Source: DAIPJH01 sp036770365 (GTDB taxonomy: Bacteria > Pseudomonadota > Alphaproteobacteria > Rickettsiales > UBA998). Taken from it: a DNA stretch of 64,000 nucleotides. The stretch lies in assembly GCA_036770365.1 (NCBI GenBank), contig DAIPJH010000001.1, forward strand, positions 186,001 to 250,000, in the 5' to 3' direction. Of this stretch, positions 17,590-25,178 are shown piece after piece. Positions within the stretch are counted from its first letter, which is position 1. Each line of letters opens with the position of its first letter. A program made the translations under genes and the position numbers. The notes beneath the pieces were generated by a model. It searched no databases. It worked only from the letters and a program-made list of their open reading frames with translations, and was not told the origin of the DNA.

Positions 17590-18225
17590 TCACACGCTTT
17601 CATGATGCAAAAGTGATTCTTCTTGCTCGAGCAAAAAAACTCCCTTTTCTCCCAATAAATTAGCCAAACCACCGCGACCCTTAATGTGATGCACTTGCCC
17701 CTCCCTCGTAATGGCATAAAAACGCACTACTCGAAGCCCCATAGATGCACAAAGTTCCTTAAAATCCAACAACGTACAAAAATGAATATTTGGAGTTTCA
17801 TACCACTCATAACTCAATGTCTCGGTCACAGGCATCTTACCCTTCAGTGCCAAATAGAGACGATTTTTCCAAAAACCAAAATTTGGCACAGAAATCACAA
17901 CCTGACGCCCAATCCGCGCCATTTCTGTTAGCACTTTTCTTGGGTCTTTGGTCGCTTGCAATGTCTGAGACGATACTACGATATCATAGGCATTATCAGG
18001 ATAAAAAGACAGATCCATATCCATGTCACCCTGCACTACAGACAAACCATGTGCGATCGCATCTGCGACATTGGCACTGTCAAGCTCCAACCCGCGTCCT
18101 TTCACCCCCTGCTGTGTGACCAAATAGTGTAATAGATCACCTTTACCACAGCCTAAATCGATCACGCTTGCTCCCTCAGGAATAAGGCTTGCAATCACTT
18201 GTAAATCGGGGCGGAGTTCACTCAC
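17590..18225 (-). CDS. metW: methionine biosynthesis protein MetW
   Basis: 211 residues with a class I SAM-dependent methyltransferase fold: VIDLGCGKGDLLHYL, then QGDMDMDLSFY and YDIVVSSQTLQATKDP, characteristic of MetW. MetW works with MetX in homoserine O-acylation. The start is GTG at 18225 with AGGTG upstream, seven bases after the preceding SRPBCC gene. metX lies 1.5 kb upstream on the same strand, separated by two genes and an antitoxin pseudogene, a looser arrangement than the usual adjacent metX-metW. Confidence 0.9.
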   Translation of the reverse strand: MSELRPDLQVIASLIPEGASVIDLGCGKGDLLHYLVTQQGVKGRGLELDSANVADAIAHGLSVVQGDMDMDLSFYPDNAYDIVVSSQTLQATKDPRKVLTEMARIGRQVVISVPNFGFWKNRLYLALKGKMPVTETLSYEWYETPNIHFCTLLDFKELCASMGLRVVRFYAITREGQVHHIKGRGGLANLLGEKGVFLLEQEESLLHHESV

Positions 18226-18232
18226 AACACAC

Positions 18233-18754
18233 CTATTTTTCTACGATTGCTTTAAGATTTGAAAGACCTTTTTCAAACTGACTACCAACCATTTTATCGC
18301 AATTAAATACAAGATTTAACAATGTGCGTATAGGAGGGTTATCACCTGACATGCTCCATGTCACTAATGTTGCATCGCCTTCTTTCTTGAAACTAAATTC
18401 TGCCTTATTCGTTGCTTTAAATGGTTTAAGAAAATCCATACGACATTGAATATACTCATGTGGGCGACTTTCAACGATAGTCATTTTGCCTTCCCCTGTT
18501 GTTTTTCCACCTGCCCAGTACAACTCCGCGCTCACACCCTGCTGAGCACCGCTAAAACTTGCGACAGAGTTCGCGTCGATCTTTGCCCATGGATTCCATT
18601 CGTTAAAACGACGAAGATCATTTACCTCAGCAAACAATGCTTCTGATGTTGACGCAATGGCAAGTGAACGTGAAATCACAAACTCAGAAGGCTGCTTTGC
18701 CAACCATACTATCGCTATTACGACCAATACGAGTATCACTAAAAGAAAAATCAT
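18233..18754 (-). CDS. membrane-anchored SRPBCC-family protein
   Basis: 173 residues: an N-terminal helix (IFLLVILVLVVIAIVWLA) followed by a START/Bet v1-like SRPBCC domain. Seen are FVISRSLAIAS, EVNDLRRFNEWNPWAKID and the last helix KMVGSQFEKGLSNLKAIVE. The pattern is that of polyketide cyclase/dehydrase-type lipid-binding proteins. AGGAAA precedes the ATG. It is immediately upstream of metW and probably cotranscribed; a direct role in methionine synthesis is not indicated. Ligand unknown. Confidence 0.8.
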   Translation of the reverse strand: MIFLLVILVLVVIAIVWLAKQPSEFVISRSLAIASTSEALFAEVNDLRRFNEWNPWAKIDANSVASFSGAQQGVSAELYWAGGKTTGEGKMTIVESRPHEYIQCRMDFLKPFKATNKAEFSFKKEGDATLVTWSMSGDNPPIRTLLNLVFNCDKMVGSQFEKGLSNLKAIVEK

Positions 18755-18844
18755 TTACGTTTCCTCATGCTAAAAAACCTGCAATCATTCAATCGCAAGC
18801 TCATAAGCTAGCGGGAAATCGTATGAAATGCAAGGAGAGGAAAA

Positions 18845-19414
18845 TTAGGCAATATGAGTGCCTGCAGCATTTTCTGCTGTCGCACTCCGCGCCGCAAGAT
18901 GCTCCGTCCACACGGGCTTTTCTGCGCTGCGAGGTTGACGGTCAGCACCCGATGCCTGCACCCATGTTTTACCGTCACGGCGCATTGGTTCGGGGGCAGA
19001 AGCAATCACTGGAATCTGTGACTGCTGCTGCGCAGCGACGATAGAACTCGCAATATCCATCGCTTGTTTTTTACTGTAAAGGCGATCATTTTTTTCACTA
19101 TAGTCGGAGGCAAGCTTACCAAAATGCAAACTGCCTGCAAAGGCTGCCAAAGAAGCAACGCCAGAGGCTATCGTTAACCCAATCTGGCTAATACCAATCG
19201 CCGCAGCCGCAGAACCAAGTTCTGCTGCCGCCATGAATGGCCCACCGACTGTCAACGCAATCAGCGCAGTTGCAGCCCAGAACATATAGCCTGCAATCTG
19301 CTTATATTTTTCACTTTTGTTCGCAGTTTCCTCCATTCCCGTTTTCAAAAACTGGGAACGTTCCTTCGGCGAAAGTCCTTGTGGGACGGTATGTTCTTCA
19401 ACGGTTCGAGACAT
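18845..19414 (-). CDS. hypothetical membrane protein
   Basis: 189 residues: a charged N-terminus, two adjacent hydrophobic stretches (about residues 44-65 and 72-95, Ala/Gly-rich), a short helix with KLASDYSEKNDRLYSKKQ and a disordered Gln/Ala/Pro-rich tail. I do not recognise it. The layout resembles other unrecognised proteins in this window (498-944). Possibly a host-specific membrane protein of this lineage. It lies upstream of the SRPBCC-metW pair with 90 bases between. Confidence 0.55.
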   Translation of the reverse strand: MSRTVEEHTVPQGLSPKERSQFLKTGMEETANKSEKYKQIAGYMFWAATALIALTVGGPFMAAAELGSAAAAIGISQIGLTIASGVASLAAFAGSLHFGKLASDYSEKNDRLYSKKQAMDIASSIVAAQQQSQIPVIASAPEPMRRDGKTWVQASGADRQPRSAEKPVWTEHLAARSATAENAAGTHIA

Positions 19415-19613
19415 TTTACTTACAAAATTCTATTATTCGACCTCAACATCATACAATATTTTTCGAGGATAAGTATGACAATTATATGAAGATTGATGAT
19501 TTACAGCGAGTTATAGTAGAGTGTAGGGCTAGGGTATTAACTCAAACTTAGACGTAGGTTATATTTTGCAACCTTTTATACTATTATGAAACCAATCCAT
19601 AAGGAATCACATC

Positions 19614-19796
19614 ATGGCAACCACGGTCAAACTCTCAGATTCACTGGTACAAGATGCGCGTAAATTTGGCGACATCTACCATCGCTCCATCCCCAAACAG
19701 ATTAAGTATTGGTAGCAGATTGGTAAGATTGCGGAGGAAAATCCAAAGTTAAACTATCATCAAATCATTGATTTTTTATTTACTGAAAATCAGTAA
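19614..19796 (+). pseudogene. ParD-like antitoxin interrupted by TAG
   Basis: The frame opens MATTVKLSDSLVQDARKF, reaches IPKQIKYW, and is stopped by TAG at 19713-19715 (codon 34). It then continues in the same frame as QIGKIAEENPKLNYHQ and ends at TAA 19794. Together the 60 codons match the small ParD-like antitoxin family (PF11903), in which I..W..IG...EENP is conserved across the break. AAGGA precedes the start. No toxin gene is adjacent. It ends one base from the metX stop. Probably a recent nonsense mutation of an orphan antitoxin; suppression or readthrough cannot be excluded. Confidence 0.65.
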
Positions 19797-19797
19797 C

Positions 19798-20955
19798 TCA
19801 CCCCAAAAACCCAGCAATCATCCCCTCTAACTCATCATTGGGCAGCAAAAATGCATCATGCCCTTTGTCACTCCTTAGTTCAGAAAAGCTGACATCCGCT
19901 GCTGCGCCGTTGAGGGCGCGAACCATGGCGCGACTTTCTTCGGTGGCGTAAAGCCAATCTGAGGTAAAAGAGATGAAACAGAATCTTACGGGTGTGCCTG
20001 CAAAAAGTTTAGCGAGATTACCACCTGTACTGGCAGCGAGGTCAAAATAATCCATCGCACGGGTGATGTAGAGATACGCATTAGGGTCAAAACGCTCGAC
20101 AAAGCTTTGCCCTTGATGACGAAGATAGCTTTCAACCTGAAAATCGGCGTTAAAACCATATTCAACCTGCTCTTTATTTTGCAGATTACGGCCGAATTTT
20201 GCGCCCAAACCTTCTTCGGAAAGATAGGTTACATGCGCAGTCATGCGCGCCACTGCCAACCCTTTCTCAGGAAAATGCAACTTCTCCAGATAACGTCCAC
20301 CAAACCACTCGGGGTCAGCCATAATCGCTTGGCGACCAATTTCGTGAAAAGCAATATTTTGCGCAGAATGCTTGGCAGCGGAGGCAATCACCAACACTTT
20401 TTTGAGCCGCGCTGGATAATGCGCCGCCCATACAAGGGCTTGCATCCCTCCCATTGAGCCACCAATCACCGTATGCAACTGCACAATCCCCATCGCATCT
20501 ATCAATAAGGCTTGCGCACGCACCATATCTTGGATCGTCACCACCGGAAAATCAAGACCATACGGCTTGCCCGTTTCAGGATGATTGGTTTTAGGACCGT
20601 ATGACCCCATACAACTGCCAATGACATTACTACAAATCACAAAAAAACGTGAAGTATCAATAGGCTTACCCTCACCGACCATATTTTCCCACCAGCCAGC
20701 CTTACCCGTTACGGGATGTTCTGAGGCGACATATTGATCCCCTGTCAGCGCGTGACAAATTAAAATCGCGTTGGATTTATCTTGGTTAAGTGTGCCATAC
20801 GTTTGAAAAGCCAAAGGAAAATCAGATATTTCTGCACCGCAATCAAGCATCATCGGAGCATTTTTTGCCAGATGCACCACCCGCCCCACTTCGACCCTAC
20901 GATGTGAAGGTCCGTAAACAGACTGGATATTATGTGATTCTTTGAGTATATCCAT
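19798..20955 (-). CDS. metX: homoserine O-acyltransferase MetX
   Basis: 385 residues of the alpha/beta hydrolase MetX family. The nucleophile elbow GGSMGGMQALVWA, the Asp region in SFTSDWLYA and the His in RSDKGHDAFLLP are all present. The enzyme acylates L-homoserine (acetyl or succinyl; the substrate cannot be decided by eye) as the first step of methionine synthesis. No clear ribosome site precedes the ATG, and the upstream region holds a CTAG-rich palindromic element rather than a recognisable SAM-II riboswitch. Confidence 0.93.
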   Translation of the reverse strand: MDILKESHNIQSVYGPSHRRVEVGRVVHLAKNAPMMLDCGAEISDFPLAFQTYGTLNQDKSNAILICHALTGDQYVASEHPVTGKAGWWENMVGEGKPIDTSRFFVICSNVIGSCMGSYGPKTNHPETGKPYGLDFPVVTIQDMVRAQALLIDAMGIVQLHTVIGGSMGGMQALVWAAHYPARLKKVLVIASAAKHSAQNIAFHEIGRQAIMADPEWFGGRYLEKLHFPEKGLAVARMTAHVTYLSEEGLGAKFGRNLQNKEQVEYGFNADFQVESYLRHQGQSFVERFDPNAYLYITRAMDYFDLAASTGGNLAKLFAGTPVRFCFISFTSDWLYATEESRAMVRALNGAAADVSFSELRSDKGHDAFLLPNDELEGMIAGFLG

Positions 20956-20965
20956 TGTAAAACAA

Positions 20966-21041
20966 CTAGTGGCTAGGGGTTAGTGGCTAGAAATAGGTTT
21001 CTGTTCAAGTGACTAGCCCCTAGACCTTACTTCCCTAGCCC
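20966..21041. repeat. CTAG-rich palindromic intergenic element
   Basis: This 76-base stretch holds six CTAG tetranucleotides. CTAGGGGTTAG (20973-20983) pairs with CTAGCCCCTAG (21013-21023) apart from one base. It fills the divergent gap between metX and the chorismate mutase gene. A related CTAGGGG/CCCCTAG pair occurs at 43536-43563. Confidence 0.55.
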
Positions 21042-21059
21042 CTTGAGAAAGAGCATAAC

Positions 21060-21965
21060 GTGAGCGCAAACAATAACAAGCTGAATCTAGCACTGAGCGA
21101 CCTACGCAGCCAAATTGACGCGGTTGATGATGAATTAATGAGCCTATTAGTCACACGCTGCGAGATTGTAAAACAGGTCGGAAAACTCAAAGAAAATACA
21201 GCCAGTAAAAGCAGCTTTATCCGCCCAAAACGTGAATCGGATATGATAAAACGTATTGTCAGCTTCTTTGAAGGCACAGATTTTCCGCCTGAGAGTGCGG
21301 CGCATATTTGGCGCACCATCATCGGCGCATCACTGCGCATGGAATCACCGCTAAATGTTGCTGTGCATTGCCCAAGCGGCTCGCTCGTCCCGTTCTTCTT
21401 ATCACGTGAATTTTTTGGACCTACCGTACCTTCGACGGTGTACCCTACCGCCGAGTTGATGATTGAAGCATTAGAAAAAAACCCGCATACGGTGGGTGTA
21501 ATTAATCAAAATGAGTTAAATGACATCACACCTTGGTGGCTGCGCGTTGCTGTAAGTCCCATTAAACTACGCATTTTCACCTGTATTCCTTTTGTGCAAA
21601 AACTCACAGGCTCAACCGCGCAAAACCCATTCCTTGCCATTGGTCACGTCACCACCGAAGCCACAGGCAATGACATATCTTATTTGGTAGCGCATTTTGA
21701 TACGCCATACCCACGCGGCAACGCCAAAACATTGGTCGATAAATGGTTGGAACTTGGCGAAATCATGGGGTCGACCTTATCAAGTGTTGAACAGGGGCGT
21801 AATGGCTGGTCATGCCTCATCAAACTGAAAGGTTACGCCTGCCCTGATGAAGGCGACGGCAGCTTCCACGACCTCCACACCCAACTCACCCAATACAGCG
21901 ATGGCTCGCTGGATGAACTTTATTTCATCGGTGCGCATGCGATGCCATGTGTAATTGCAGACTGA
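21060..21965 (+). CDS. chorismate mutase with PheA-like C-terminal region
   Basis: 301 residues from GTG 21060. The first 95 residues are an AroQ-type chorismate mutase: LRSQIDAVDDELMSLLVTR, QVGKLKENTAS and IWRTIIGASLRME. The remainder resembles the prephenate dehydratase/PheA part in a diverged form, without a clear TRF catalytic motif, so dehydratase activity is doubtful. Chorismate mutase converts chorismate to prephenate for Phe and Tyr synthesis. It is 20 bases upstream of hisC, which often supplies the aromatic aminotransferase step in this class. Confidence 0.8.
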   Translation: MSANNNKLNLALSDLRSQIDAVDDELMSLLVTRCEIVKQVGKLKENTASKSSFIRPKRESDMIKRIVSFFEGTDFPPESAAHIWRTIIGASLRMESPLNVAVHCPSGSLVPFFLSREFFGPTVPSTVYPTAELMIEALEKNPHTVGVINQNELNDITPWWLRVAVSPIKLRIFTCIPFVQKLTGSTAQNPFLAIGHVTTEATGNDISYLVAHFDTPYPRGNAKTLVDKWLELGEIMGSTLSSVEQGRNGWSCLIKLKGYACPDEGDGSFHDLHTQLTQYSDGSLDELYFIGAHAMPCVIAD

Positions 21966-21985
21966 TTTTATAAGAAAGATAAACC

Positions 21986-23065
21986 ATGACCCTCCCTACC
22001 CCGAAATCTGGTATTTTGTCGATCACCCCTTATGTTCCAGGGAAGACTTCACGCGCACAGAATGTGAAACCACTCAAGCTTTCCTCGAATGAAAATTCAT
22101 ATGGTCCTAGCCCAAAGGCAGTGGCAGCATTGGAAGCCGCAGCGTCTAGCTTTCAGCGTTATCCTGATGGTGGGTCGTCTGCACTACGTGCCGCGATTGC
22201 AGATGTGCATCGTATCACGCCAGAGCAGATTGTCTGCGGCGCAGGATCGGATGAACTCATTGGTTTATTGGTGCATGCTTACGCGGGCGCGGGGGATGAA
22301 GTGCTATATCCTGAACACGGATTTTTGATGTATAAAATCTATGCGTTAGGCTGCGGCGCAACCCCTGTAGAAGCGAAAGAAACCAATCTCACCACAGATG
22401 TGGATGCGCTGCTTGCTGCCGTTACCCCACGCACAAAGATGGTGTTTCTCGCAAATCCCAACAATCCTACGGGCAGCTATATTTCCAGCGATGAAATGAA
22501 ACGCCTACGCACCCATTTGCGCGAGGATATCTTACTGGTGATTGATGGGGCATATGCTGAGTTTGTTGAAGAAACTGACTACAATGATGGGTTGGAACTC
22601 GCTCTTTCAACACCAAACACCGTGATGCTTCGCACCTTCTCAAAAATCTACGGACTTGGTGGTTTGCGGATTGGTTGGATGGTCGCAGGCGCAAAAATTA
22701 TTGACGTAATAAACCGCTTGCGCTCGCCGTTCAATGTCAGCTCTGCCGCGCAAGTCGCAGGTGCAGCCGCCATCACGGACACAGCTTATACTGCGCAGAT
22801 GATACGCAAAAACGCCGAAGGGTTGGCATATCTTCGCGCAGACACCCAACGCTTAGGACTCAAACCGTATCCTTCAGTGGCGAACTTCGTGCTAGTGGAT
22901 TTCGGCACACAAGAAAAAGCCGAACACGTGCTAAACGGCTTGCTTGAACAAGCTATTTATATCCGCGACACCATTGCGTATAAACTTCCAACATGTTTAC
23001 GTATGACGGTCGGGACGATGGAGGAGAATAAGCGGTTGATGATGGCGATTGAGGGATTGCTTTAA
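21986..23065 (+). CDS. hisC: histidinol-phosphate / aromatic aminotransferase
   Basis: 359 residues of PLP fold type I, HisC family: LSSNENSYGPSPKAVAAL at the N-terminus, FLANPNNPTGSYIS, IDGAYAEFVE, and the Schiff-base Lys in TFSKIYGLGGLRIGW. It transfers amino groups to histidinol phosphate and, in many alphaproteobacteria, to prephenate or phenylpyruvate. The context (chorismate mutase upstream, tyrA further downstream) favours aromatic amino acid synthesis as at least one job. Confidence 0.93.
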   Translation: MTLPTPKSGILSITPYVPGKTSRAQNVKPLKLSSNENSYGPSPKAVAALEAAASSFQRYPDGGSSALRAAIADVHRITPEQIVCGAGSDELIGLLVHAYAGAGDEVLYPEHGFLMYKIYALGCGATPVEAKETNLTTDVDALLAAVTPRTKMVFLANPNNPTGSYISSDEMKRLRTHLREDILLVIDGAYAEFVEETDYNDGLELALSTPNTVMLRTFSKIYGLGGLRIGWMVAGAKIIDVINRLRSPFNVSSAAQVAGAAAITDTAYTAQMIRKNAEGLAYLRADTQRLGLKPYPSVANFVLVDFGTQEKAEHVLNGLLEQAIYIRDTIAYKLPTCLRMTVGTMEENKRLMMAIEGLL

Positions 23066-23120
23066 TAAGCCTCTAACCTCATTCCCTGCCTGCTCATATA
23101 AATCTCCTATATTTTTATAT

Positions 23121-23164
23121 TGCAAATGATTCTCATTACGTATACTTATTGAGAATCATTTGCA
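23121..23164. promoter_or_regulatory. double Fur-type operator
   Basis: TGCAAATGATTCTCA (23121-23135) and TGAGAATCATTTGCA (23150-23164) are perfect 15-base inverted arms around 14 bases. Each arm contains the Fur-like core AATGATTCTCA, similar to the feoA box. It sits just upstream of a cupredoxin/FTR1 iron pair, so iron-dependent repression is expected. Confidence 0.7.
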
Positions 23165-23176
23165 ACTGAGGGAATT

Positions 23177-23506
23177 ATGAAAGCTATTTCACTTTTAACA
23201 TTCACGGCATTTTTACTTAGCGCACAGGCAGCTTTTGCCGCTGACGAGAGTTTTAATATCACCATTAAAGACCACCAGTTTACACCTAAAGAACTGACTG
23301 TGCCTGCGGGTAAGAAGGTCAAGCTTGTGGTGAAAAATGACGATGCTACAGCAGAAGAGTTTGAAAGTTATGAGCTCAGCCGCGAGAAAATCATCAGTGG
23401 TAACAGTACTGCCACCATTTTTATTGGACCGCTAGAAGTTGGGACGTATCCTTACTTTGGCGAGTTTAACCCAAAAACAGCACAAGGCACTATCATCGCC
23501 AAATAG
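23177..23506 (+). CDS. periplasmic cupredoxin-like iron-uptake protein (EfeO/P19-like)
   Basis: 109 residues: a signal peptide ending near AAFA-ADE, then a small cupredoxin fold with FNITIKDHQFTPKELTVPAG and VKNDDATAEEFES. The final strand GTYPYFGEFNPKTAQGTI lacks the usual Cys/His copper motif. Such EfeO-type domains hand iron to FTR1 permeases. It is 11 bases upstream of the FTR1 gene and directly follows the double Fur operator. Confidence 0.82.
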   Translation: MKAISLLTFTAFLLSAQAAFAADESFNITIKDHQFTPKELTVPAGKKVKLVVKNDDATAEEFESYELSREKIISGNSTATIFIGPLEVGTYPYFGEFNPKTAQGTIIAK

Positions 23507-23517
23507 GACACCCCACC

Positions 23518-25050
23518 ATGCTTGCTTCTGCCATTATTTTTTTTCGTGAACTTTTCGAAATTGTGTTGATTATCGGCATTATTCTCGCGGCTACGCGCTC
23601 ACTGCATGGGCGCAAAAAATGGATTATTAGTGGCGTAAGCGCAGGCTTCATTGGTTCTACACTGATTGCTATCTTCGCTGACACTATTTCAGAATTTGCT
23701 GAAGGCGTTGGACAAGAAATTTTTAATGCATCTATCTTGCTTGTTGCCGCACTATTTATTGGCTGGACGGTGCTATGGATGAGCCAACATGGCAGGCATA
23801 TCAAATCTAAATTTACTGAACTTGGTGCGCGTATCCAAGAAGGTCATGCGACGTTCTTCTCACTCGCGGTAATTATCGCGCTCGCAATGTGGCGTGAAGG
23901 TTCAGAAATCGTTTTGTTCACTTATGGCATGTTAGCCAGTGGTCAATCATTTATTGATATTGGCCTAGGTGCGCTAGCAGGTAGTTTTCTTGGTCTTACC
24001 ATTGGCTACGCAACCTATCGTGGGTTGATTTCACTACCTTATAAATATTATTTACGCACAACCAGTATCTTACTGATTTTGCTGGTGGCTGGCATGGTGT
24101 CACAATCCGCACAACTCTTTACTGCTGCTGGACTTATTGACCAACTCACCCAACGCGCATGGGATAGTTCATGGCTTATTCCCGACCAAAGTGCGCTTGC
24201 ACAAGCACTACATGCTTTAATTGGCTACACCGCCAAACCCTCCCTTCTTCAAGCAATTTTATATTTTTCTACCTTAGGAGTCTTTTATATGTATTTAAAT
24301 ACTACCTCACGTAACCGCACGACACTTGCGGCTCTTGCTATCACCACCGCCCTTGTCGCCGCACCTTCTTCAGGATTTGCGGGTAGCAAGGTCTATTCAC
24401 CTTATGTTGAAAAAGGCGAATTAGAACTAGAATGGAAAGGTGCTTTTGACGTTGATAGCGACAATCAAGTAAGTGGCGCGATGAAAAACCAAATCGCGGC
24501 TGGCTATGGTTTCACAGATTATTGGTACACTGAAGTCATTGGAGAAGTTGAACGTGATGGCGCGTCAGGTGCAAACCAAGAATGGACGGCTGTTGAATGG
24601 GAGAACCGCTTTCAACTCACTCAAAAAGGCGAGTATTTTGTTGATGCTGGTGCTTATGCTGCATACGAAATTTCACTTGAAGATCATCACGCTGACAAAG
24701 CAGAAATAGGTCTTTTACTCGGCAAAGACATGGGACAATTCACCCACTATGCCAACTTCTTTTTAGAAAAACAAGTAGGCGCAGATTCAACTGAAAGTAC
24801 TGAAGCATCATTTGCTTGGAGTACACGTTATCGCTATCAAGAATGGTTAGAACCAGGGTTTGAAATTCACAGCGAGTTTGGTGAAATCAAAGAAAATCAT
24901 GGCTATAATGAGCAGGAACATCTGATTGGCCCTGCGATTTATGGTAAGGTTGGTCACTTCAAATATGACTTTGCTTACCTCTTTGGTGCTTCCAAAGCCG
25001 CACCAGATGGTCAGTTTAAATGGGTATTAGAATACGAAATCAAGTTATAG
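23518..25050 (+). CDS. FTR1 iron permease fused in frame to an outer-membrane-like domain
   Basis: One open frame of 510 residues. Residues 1-257 are an FTR1/EfeU permease with seven hydrophobic segments and both REXXE iron motifs: RELFE at 10-14 and REGSE at 126-130. FTR1 proteins normally end around LLQAILYFSTLG, as this one seems to. No stop follows; the frame runs straight into a second signal peptide (TLAALAITTALVAAPSSGFA) and a domain rich in alternating aromatic strands, GYGFTDYWYTEVIGEVE to the end, like an outer-membrane barrel. A Shine-Dalgarno and ATG at the junction suggest a second product (separate entry). Iron import is likely; how the two parts are separated is unknown. Confidence 0.8.
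   Translation: MLASAIIFFRELFEIVLIIGIILAATRSLHGRKKWIISGVSAGFIGSTLIAIFADTISEFAEGVGQEIFNASILLVAALFIGWTVLWMSQHGRHIKSKFTELGARIQEGHATFFSLAVIIALAMWREGSEIVLFTYGMLASGQSFIDIGLGALAGSFLGLTIGYATYRGLISLPYKYYLRTTSILLILLVAGMVSQSAQLFTAAGLIDQLTQRAWDSSWLIPDQSALAQALHALIGYTAKPSLLQAILYFSTLGVFYMYLNTTSRNRTTLAALAITTALVAAPSSGFAGSKVYSPYVEKGELELEWKGAFDVDSDNQVSGAMKNQIAAGYGFTDYWYTEVIGEVERDGASGANQEWTAVEWENRFQLTQKGEYFVDAGAYAAYEISLEDHHADKAEIGLLLGKDMGQFTHYANFFLEKQVGADSTESTEASFAWSTRYRYQEWLEPGFEIHSEFGEIKENHGYNEQEHLIGPAIYGKVGHFKYDFAYLFGASKAAPDGQFKWVLEYEIKL
24289..25050 (+). CDS. possible internal start: exported barrel-like protein inside the FTR1 frame
   Basis: AGGAG at 24276-24280 lies eight bases before ATG 24289, in the same frame as FTR1. 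Starting there gives a 253-residue protein with a standard signal peptide (cleavage near GFA-GSK). The mature domain has repeated amphipathic strands, for example QFTHYANFFLEKQVG, AWSTRYRYQEWLEPGFEI and FKYDFAYLFGASKAA, ending KWVLEYEIKL. This looks like an outer-membrane beta-barrel, perhaps for iron passage. Separate translation explains the ribosome site and signal peptide better than a functional fusion does. Confidence 0.6.
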   Translation: MYLNTTSRNRTTLAALAITTALVAAPSSGFAGSKVYSPYVEKGELELEWKGAFDVDSDNQVSGAMKNQIAAGYGFTDYWYTEVIGEVERDGASGANQEWTAVEWENRFQLTQKGEYFVDAGAYAAYEISLEDHHADKAEIGLLLGKDMGQFTHYANFFLEKQVGADSTESTEASFAWSTRYRYQEWLEPGFEIHSEFGEIKENHGYNEQEHLIGPAIYGKVGHFKYDFAYLFGASKAAPDGQFKWVLEYEIKL

Positions 25051-25178
25051 TTTTTCTGTTTTCATACGGCACTACAGCACCTTTATATGTCGTTATATAA
25101 AAGTGGAAGTGCTATATAATAGGTTGATTCGCACAGTGAGCGACTCTATGTTGACGCAAAGCAAATATGGGGTCGCTA

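Noticed and set aside
20956..21059. Possible SAM-II riboswitch upstream of metX
   Set aside because: The gap is filled by CTAG-rich palindromes; no SAM-II core is visible.
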